Below, piece after piece: positions 58,134 to 64,000 of a stretch of 64,000 bases of DNA (positions within the stretch are counted from its first letter, which is position 1; every line of letters begins with the position of its first letter). The notes under the pieces are model-generated. The model ran no database searches. It worked only from the letters and a program-made list of their open reading frames with translations, and was not told where the DNA came from. Made by a program: the position numbers and the translations under genes. The stretch comes from Limnanthes douglasii subsp. nivea. Taxonomy: Eukaryota > Streptophyta > Magnoliopsida > Brassicales > Limnanthaceae. Location: NCBI GenBank assembly GCA_036936605.1, contig JAUPFV010000004.1, positions 124,249,706 through 124,313,705 of the forward strand, written 5' to 3'.

Positions 58134-58340
58134 TATATAGATTGACACTTTCATCTTCAATGGTAACTATCGATGTGGGATTCTTTTAAACAAAACTCCT
58201 CTTCAATGGTAACTATAGATTTGGAGTTTTGTTTAAAAGAATCCCACATCTATAGTTAGTACTACCATTAAAGAGGAGTTTTGTTTAAAAGAATCCCACA
58301 TCGATAGTTACCATTGAAGATGAAAGTGTCAATCTATATA
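58134..58340. repeat. Perfect 70-bp inverted repeat (hairpin)
   Basis: Arms 58,134-58,203 and 58,271-58,340 are exact complements over 70 bp, with a 67-bp loop that itself contains a third, imperfect copy (gagttttgtttaaaagaatcccac). A transcript would fold into a long, perfectly paired hairpin. The sequence just downstream (tatataaaagg, then ctctataaatag near 58,561) looks promoter-like. Confidence 0.9.
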
Positions 58341-59194
58341 AAAGGAGGCACAAACACACCCTCTCACTTACCAAGTCTTGGGCAACTACTTGAATGCCTA
58401 ACATGGTGGTTAATAGTTAAAAATTTCGAATTAATTTTTTTAAAGTAGTCTTGATCAACTACTTGAATGCCTAACATTTTCTTAAAATGCCTAACATGGT
58501 TTTTAACAATTAAAAAAAATTAAAATTAAAAAAAAAATTTAAAAAATTCATAAGTCCGGACTCTATAAATAGAGAAGACCCCAAATCCACACTCATAAAT
58601 TCATATACTCCTCTCTACGTCTCTCTAAATCTCTCTACTTGTTCTAAATATTCTAGAAAACTCAAATTTCTTATTTTACATATTGTAGTCCTACTTTCGG
58701 AATTGTTTGATTTTTTTTTTTCCGCAAATTGTTTCCATTTGATAAAAACACTTAAATAACGTTGGGATAACATTATAATAGCTCAATTAAGAGCTTCGTA
58801 TAATTTATCAAGTTATTTAATTGTTATAGTAATTTAAATTAGTTCTTTTAATTCTAATTTTATTAGTTGTTGTTAGTTGTTATTGCTTGTTGTTAGTTGT
58901 TATTGCTTGTTATTAGTTGTATTAGTTGGTATTAGTCTAAATTTAGTTTTTATTATTTGCGATATTAATTAGTTTCGATTAGTATTTTATTGCATATTTA
59001 AAAAAAACGTTGTTTTAAGTTTTAAAATGCCTATAAATCGTAGACTTACTAATACTCACCAATCCGCTAATTTTCACTTGTAATGAATGATGTTTGTGAT
59101 AACCAAAACAAATTAATACTGACCAAAATGTAATAATAATTTTATAATCATTATTAAAATTACAATAATAAAATTCAAAATTTAATATTAAAAT

Positions 59195-59520
59195 TATAAC
59201 AATATAACTTGTAATCTTTTACCATGATAAAATATGATTTTGGTTTAAAAAATAATAAATAACATTTGTAATATTTAAAACCAAATCACAATAATAATAT
59301 TCAAAATGTAATATTAAAATTATAACAATATAACTTAAAAATAATAAATAACACTTGTAATATTTAAAACCAAATCACAATAATAAAATTCAAAATGTAA
59401 TATTAAAATTATAACAATATAACTTAAAAATAATAAATAACACTTGTAATATTTAAAACCAAATCACAATAATAAAATTCAAAATGTAATATTAAAATTA
59501 TAACCATAGAATTTGTAATA
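59195..59520. repeat. 89-bp tandem repeat within the hAT element
   Basis: The phrase caaatcacaataata begins at 59,282, 59,371 and 59,460, an 89-bp period, each followed by ttcaaaatgtaatattaaaa. About three and a half copies, nearly identical. Confidence 0.85.
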
Positions 59521-59814
59521 TTTTAACATGATAAGATATAGTTTTGCTTTGTATTAGATCTAAAAACATAATAATAATATTTAAAATATGATAATAACAT
59601 AAGTAATATTTAAAATTTTGGACTATATAATAATTACAACACTTAAAATATTAATAACAAAAACAAATTAATATTAAAAAAAATGTAATAATAATTCTAT
59701 AACAATATGCAATATCACAATATTTTTTAAATATAACATTTTGGTTATAAAATAAATAAAATCAGCATAATATTTACCAATAAACCGCTGGTTTTTTACA
59801 AATAAACCGTGGTT

Positions 59815-59935
59815 TCGCAGTCCTGTCGGGTTGCAGTCCTGCCGGGTTGCTCCTTATGCGGTCCTGGCGGGTTGCGGTCCTGGCGGGTTGCGGTCCTGGC
59901 GGGTTGCGGTCCTGCCAGGTTGCAGTCCTAATGGG
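59815..59935 (+). repeat. GC-rich subterminal repeat block, right
   Basis: Seven to eight copies of the gggttgcggtcctg(g/c)c unit, including three consecutive near-identical ones at about 59,860-59,915. It ends in tgcagtcctaat, as the left block does, and is in direct, not inverted, orientation to it. Confidence 0.85.
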
Positions 59936-61651
59936 CCAGTTTGGCAGGTAAACCGCCAGTTCTTAAGCAGGTTGTCAGCTTTGAACCGTGGTTCCAGAAC
60001 CATTAGACACCTCTACCTGGAAGGTTACCTTGACATCTTCAAAGTAATCCTTTTTCAGCTCGTGGATATGCTCCTTGCAAATTGAAATAATGGTTCGGAT
60101 ATATATACATACATATATATATAATGACGATATGGTACCGTCAGGAATCCACGTGTGCAGCAGCCACCTCGGTTTCTTAGGAGTATAGGATCGTCCATTT
60201 TCCCAACAACCGCTGACAAAGATGAACCTATGCTTCCATGACTTGTCACCTTCAAAGAAATCATTTACGATCTTCCAGGTATTTCCCAAATAAGCGTAAA
60301 AGAAAGGTAGCTTTTGCGATTTAGAAAGCCCGGACATGTGACATACTCTTCGGTCGGCATAACACGGCGAGACAACCACGAGGCCATGATGCAGGACAAA
60401 AGCGTGTACCAAGTGTTGGGAGTCAGCTGGGACGGGCAAAGACCAATAACCTCAAAATATTGCGCAATCTCAGGGTCCAGATGGAGTCTAAGACCCGAGT
60501 TGAAAAGCTCGGTAGAAATAATTATCTCCCAGGACCTAACATGTAATGGTATTTCCCTAAAAATGAGAAAACACACTTTGACACTCTCTGGTATGCCCCA
60601 CCGGATCAATAGCTCAGGTTGCTCCTTAAGAGTATAATACATGTACTTGCCTTCGTACAAAGTGATGATGTTGTCCCTGCATAAAGACCGATGATTGGTG
60701 GTCGTTATCACTGCATCTATCTCAGCAGGAAGAGGCTCTTCGGGAGATATAACAGCAACAGCCCCTTCACCCACGGTGGCAATCTCCTATTCTGCTTGGC
60801 ACCCCTCTGCGGGATCGACTTCGGGGTCGGCCAAGGTGGCCACCTCTAGGTTGTTGTCAGCAGCAGTATGTTTCCCTTCGGCATCGAGGGGGTCAGCTTC
60901 CTCTGAAATCTTAGAGAAAGCAACTTGTTTGGCTTTGACCGAGGCGGGGTTCATAAAGCTCGAGCTACTACCGATATGCTTATGCTTGGGGTCGCTCTCT
61001 TGTAGCTTTTTTAAAGCCTCTATTTCTGATCTCTGACGATCGACGTCTCTTTGAGCAACACCCTGCGGAGTAGCAGTAGTGTTAACGCATGTCCGTACAC
61101 CGAAAATAGTATCGATTAGCTACACCATTTCGGGTGAGGATGATGCACTAGAACCGCCCATTGTAAGGAACCTAGGCTGGGAACTTTTCCTAAAATTTGG
61201 GTCAAGAGAAAAAGGAAGACCTTAGTCACCAGTAGGAATTACTAGTTCAGCCTGCAAATGACCAGAAAGACTAGCAAGGGGCTCGCGGTAGGATCACTCG
61301 AAGAAATAAGAACTACTTCGGGGCTCTGGACGGCAGGTGGATCGAGCGCAAAAAATGTCTCCACAGATACGGGTGATGACCGGGCAGGATCGTGAGGACG
61401 AGGAACGGGTATAAATGGAGTTTTGTTGGAATCCTAAATTAATCCCGTGGCACGGTATTCTTCAGCCCTATCAGTAATGCTGGTCCAATCAATAAACCCG
61501 AATACAGGCTTCGGCTTCTCTTTAGGCTTTCAATTTTTCTTCGAGACGTTCTTTCTCATAAACACAATAGTTTCTCTCTCTAGAACTGGTAAGGAAGACT
61601 CTCTCTCTAGAATTTTTCTGAGGAAGCAATTAATGGTTGAAGAGAAGGCTT

Positions 61652-61660
61652 ATTTATAGG
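61652..61660 (-). promoter_or_regulatory. TATA box of the antisense gene
   Basis: The minus strand reads CTATAAATAAG about 95 bp upstream of the antisense ATG at 61,559, followed by a purine/pyrimidine leader with gagagagag and ctctctag. This supports independent transcription of the antisense gene. Confidence 0.6.
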
Positions 61661-61724
61661 CAGCTATGTGCCTTAACCACTTTCTGTATGGGGAAGTTCA
61701 AAAGAAAAGAGCAGCGGGAAGGTG

Positions 61725-61829
61725 AAGAGTCTCTTTGGGAGGTGTGCGATCAGACACACTTCAAATAAGGGACTGACACTTCAAATAAGAGTCTCTTTGG
61801 GAGGTGTGCGATCAGACACACTTCAAATA
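61725..61829. repeat. 43-bp direct repeat, 62 bp apart
   Basis: 61,725-61,767 recurs at 61,787-61,829 (aagagtctctttggg ... cttcaaata), upstream of the antisense TATA box. Could be a promoter duplication. Confidence 0.85.
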
Positions 61830-62242
61830 GGCGTGTCGCGGCGTCTGAACTCGTGTGCTCCTCAAGCGAGTCCCACGTGTTCACCAGTGCCAATGAGTGT
61901 AACAGAACGCTTCGTAGATGGGTCGGATAATCCTTTTTAACCCGATTTAGGCCCATCAACTAGAGCCTATGATGTAAAGGCCCAAGATCAAAGCAACAGA
62001 AACATAACTGATTTTCTCTCCTAAGTACTATGATAAACGAGAACGGGTCGGGTATAGTATTTCATGAGGAAACAGACCGTTGGCCTCGGGAACGTGAAGT
62101 GAGAGATGCCCAACAACTAATTGAAAATCCCGATGCATTCGTATTTTCACATATCCGCTCATGAAGGAACCATTCCCGATGCAGTGAAACACCAGATGTT
62201 ATTCTCGTCGAGTCACAGCAAGTTTTCACTCCCAAGCTCTTG

Positions 62243-62258
62243 AAGATTGGGGGGCTAC
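62243..62258 (+). other. Polypurine tract
   Basis: aagattggggggctac directly precedes the 3' LTR, the expected second-strand priming site. Confidence 0.8.
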
Positions 62259-62588
62259 TGATGAGGAGATAAATCACCAAGCTCAAGATTAGAAATGTTA
62301 ATTGTTAAGTACAATAAATGTATTTGTCCCATTGTTGTATTTATTACTAGTTAGAGGAGAATATTCATAAGGTATTGAAAGTGATAGACTAAGTTGTAAA
62401 AGTGGAAGGACCACAAAGGAAATAAGTGGGGGCCATCTCACCCATTATATAAGGGAACCTCCCCTCTTTCTGGGTTAGTGGGCATTATTAAATACATTCT
62501 CTTCTGACTTTCTCTCTCAATGCTTTCTCTCTAGTCGCATCACTCACTAGATCCAAGATTCCCTCTTTAGTCACATTTTAACTCATAA
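62259..62588 (+). repeat. 3' LTR
   Basis: Starts TGATGAGGAGATAAATCACC and aligns with the 5' LTR over its full length. The end reads ACTCATAA where the 5' LTR has ACTCATCA. TATA box at about 62,446. Confidence 0.92.
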
Positions 62589-62639
62589 ATACTGAATTAT
62601 TATAAGTGGTTGTTTGTAGATTACAAGTATGTAAGCAAT

Positions 62640-63235
62640 AAAATGGCGTTTGTCTTTCTTGTTTTATGGGTCGATATATATAACTCGTGAGTCAAGGCAC
62701 AATATGGTCTCTTGCGTAGTCTTTAATAACTTGGTTGATTAACCAGTTCGCTAATTTGACTTTGTAAGTCTAAGCTCTGTATGGCCCTTGCATAACCTTA
62801 TAAGCTTGGTTTATTATTCAGTTCAGAGTGTTGAACTTTAATTTTATGCTCAGTGTGACCCATTGGGTGGAATTATAGGCTTGGTTATTAACCATGTTTG
62901 CTAACTCGACTTTTGAAGTCAATGCTCTGTATGGCATGTTGCATGGCCTTATAGGCTTGGTTTATTAACCAGTTCGTGATGTCGACCTTTTAATACCATA
63001 CTCAGTATGGCCTATTGCGTGACCTTATATGATTGGTTTATTAATTAGTTCGTGATTTTTTTTATTTTAAATCTATGCTCAGTATGGCATCTTCTATGGC
63101 CTTATATGTTTGGTTAAAACATGGTCGATATTTAGAATTTTTAAGTCTAGGCTCACTATGGTCTCTTGTGTGGCCTTATTGGCTTAGTTGATTAACCATG
63201 GTCCTTAAATTGACTTTTTTAGTATTCTTCGTTAT
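62640..63235. repeat. Diverged ~76-bp tandem array, seven or more copies
   Basis: The marker phrase tatggc(c/a)t.ttg or variant occurs at 62,703, 62,780, 62,854, 62,930, 63,006, 63,083 and 63,157, i.e. every 74-77 bp, each followed by a gcctta ta(t/g)g.ttggttta ttaacca segment. Copies are clearly diverged, so this is an old minisatellite next to the retrotransposon. Confidence 0.8.
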
Positions 63236-64000
63236 TTACATGAAGATTATTTGACTTATAATATTTTCATATCATGGAGATGAATATTACTTGGCTTATA
63301 ACATTTTCTTTTATGGAGAGGATTTGGCGTATATTAGTGAGATAACGGGACGACTGGCGAAGTCATAAACTCGTTGAATTTTTTGAAGTTCGAGTTAAAA
63401 AATTAATTATATATGACTTGTGAACTGTACATTTTAGAATAATTCATTAAGCATGCACCTCTTCCAACGGTTGGACCTTATCGTCATCTATCATCTCGTT
63501 TTCATTATGTAACAAATCTTCATTTGTAATTTTTTACGAAGTTATTGATGTCCTTACAAAAAATAGTTGTTTGAATTACATTTTTGAAAAATATAGAGAA
63601 ATATTCCTAAACAATAACAAAACCTTACTATGTATGGATTTTAAGATTTATATTTGAGAAATATTAAATAACTATGCACTTCATCTGGCAAACAGACCTT
63701 ATCTAAAAGTGGCAGCTCGATTTTCTTCTATACTTCCCCCTCATTTTCAGTTTTTTCAACAAATTATTGATTATGAAAAAAAATCGATTTACACGTTTCT
63801 GAAACTTATGTAAACATGTCTGAATAGTACTTGTGAAACCTTTCCAATTGTGTATTTGCAAAATCTGACTAAAATTAACCTGCAAAATATACATTTGATA
63901 AATCTAATTAACTATGTACCTTATACAATGTTTGGACCTTATCTTTGGTTGACATCTCAGTTTCCTTATGTATATTCATATTTACTAGATCAATGTCCTC
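63236..64000. other. Intergenic DNA, no gene recognised
   Basis: AT-rich. The phrase aactatgcac(t/c)t ... gacctta recurs near 63,450, 63,670 and 63,910, suggesting another old repeat of about 220-240-bp period, but it is too diverged to define. Confidence 0.45.

Larger units (their letters stand above)
57032..60015 (+). mobile_element. Non-autonomous hAT-like element, 2,984 bp, nested
   Basis: The ends are inverted: TAGAGGTGTCAAACGGGTT on the left, and the complemented right end reads TAGAGGTGTCTAATGGTTC. The 8-bp direct duplication cctggaag (57,024-57,031 and 60,016-60,023) is the hAT size. Removing the element and one copy of the duplication restores the antisense frame, which confirms the borders. 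There is no transposase coding. The interior is AT-rich with several tandem repeats and one perfect hairpin. Orientation is arbitrary. Confidence 0.88.
55703..61559 (-). pseudogene. Antisense gene of the Tat element, interrupted by a hAT element
   Basis: Read on the minus strand from ATG 61,559 to TGA 55,703 across several stops and two or three frame changes, omitting the inserted hAT. The N-terminus has KPKEKPKPVFGFIDWTSIT. The middle (about 60,840-60,030) has LIRWGIPESVKVCF, FNSGLRLHLDPEIAQYF, PSQLTPNTWYTL and WKHRFIFVSG, matching the conserved plant transposon-associated domain with LxPxxxxFL...L.PxQLxPNxW. The C-terminal half is Lys/Glu-rich with KKKRKK and KRPKATKRK nuclear-signal-like stretches, a coiled-coil region, and an acidic end. 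Function of these antisense proteins is unknown. The hAT insertion splits codons that join perfectly when it is removed. Confidence 0.8.
48726..62588 (+). mobile_element. Tat-lineage Ty3/gypsy retrotransposon with antisense gene, decayed
   Basis: About 13.9 kb bounded by LTRs of 327 and 330 bp that differ at roughly 35 positions by eye count (about 89-90% identity). Flanking 5-mers atatt (48,721-48,725) and atact (62,589-62,593) fit a target duplication with one change. A primer-binding site follows the 5' LTR directly and a polypurine tract precedes the 3' LTR. Order: gag, protease, RT, RNase H, archaeal-type RNase H, integrase, a block of 97-bp tandem repeats, an antisense gene with its own TATA box, then the 3' LTR. 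The second RNase H, the unusual gag zinc finger and the antisense gene all point to the Tat lineage (compare Grande gene 23 and Retand antisense frames). A 2,984-bp hAT-like element lies within it. Confidence 0.9.

Noticed and set aside
57032..60015. An active hAT transposase gene in the nested element
   Set aside because: No frame above about 85 codons and no hAT dimerisation or zf-BED motif in any frame. The element is non-autonomous.
60314..61036. Plus-strand frames of 107 and 113 codons near the end of the retrotransposon
   Set aside because: They lie opposite the conserved antisense gene and show no domain, so they are complementary-strand shadows.

Overview
The window looks like nuclear DNA of a flowering plant, most likely a eudicot. 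It is strongly AT-rich, its one intact cellular gene is split into nine small exons with GT..AG introns and AT-rich intron sequence, and almost everything else is transposable-element DNA of plant types (Ty3/gypsy elements of the dual-RNase-H Tat lineage, a plant LINE, a tRNA-derived SINE, hAT-like elements and a Mutator-like element carrying a Ulp1-type protease). Nothing bacterial or organellar is evident.

Layout: 1-7,260 is AT-rich intergenic sequence with short repeats. About 7,260-11,880 (+) is an old, heavily mutated Ty3/gypsy element with a small LTR element (7,682-8,870) sitting in its gag region. 15,358-15,895 is a hAT-like MITE with a diverged relative near 17,205-17,695. A tRNA-derived SINE occurs at 19,637-19,790, with a 5'-truncated sister at 25,289-25,466. 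The host gene is a Maf-family nucleotide pyrophosphatase on the minus strand, 24,638-21,265, which I reconstructed exon by exon to an uninterrupted 203-codon frame. 26,914-37,237 is a complete 10.3-kb Mutator-like element (MULE) with a 9-bp target duplication, degenerate terminal inverted repeats, a mudrA-type transposase (+), a small acidic nuclear-type protein (-) and a ten-exon Ulp1-like protease gene (-). About 40,215-45,480 (-) is a decayed L1-type LINE. 48,726-62,588 is a complete but decayed Tat-lineage retrotransposon with about 330-bp LTRs. It carries an extra antisense gene between pol and the 3' LTR, and that gene is itself interrupted by a 2,984-bp hAT-like element with an 8-bp target duplication. 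The last 1.4 kb begins with a diverged array of about 76-bp repeats.

The most unusual structure is in the MULE. Its noncoding DNA (5' leader, long introns and one intergenic spacer) is filled with about 55 copies of the half-site TTCGCA/TGCGAA. Eighteen pairs form a palindrome of fixed geometry, TTCGCA-N8-TGCGAA (20 bp), 13 of them exact. I find none in the reconstructed exons. The Ulp1 gene introns fall into two classes: short ones of about 74-89 bp with no motif, and long ones of about 254-488 bp loaded with it. The same gene has seven in-frame stops, every one explicable by a C-to-T or G-to-A transition, whereas the CpG in the palindromes is widely retained. This suggests that the palindromes were either amplified recently or kept by selection, for example as binding sites for the element's own DNA-binding protein.
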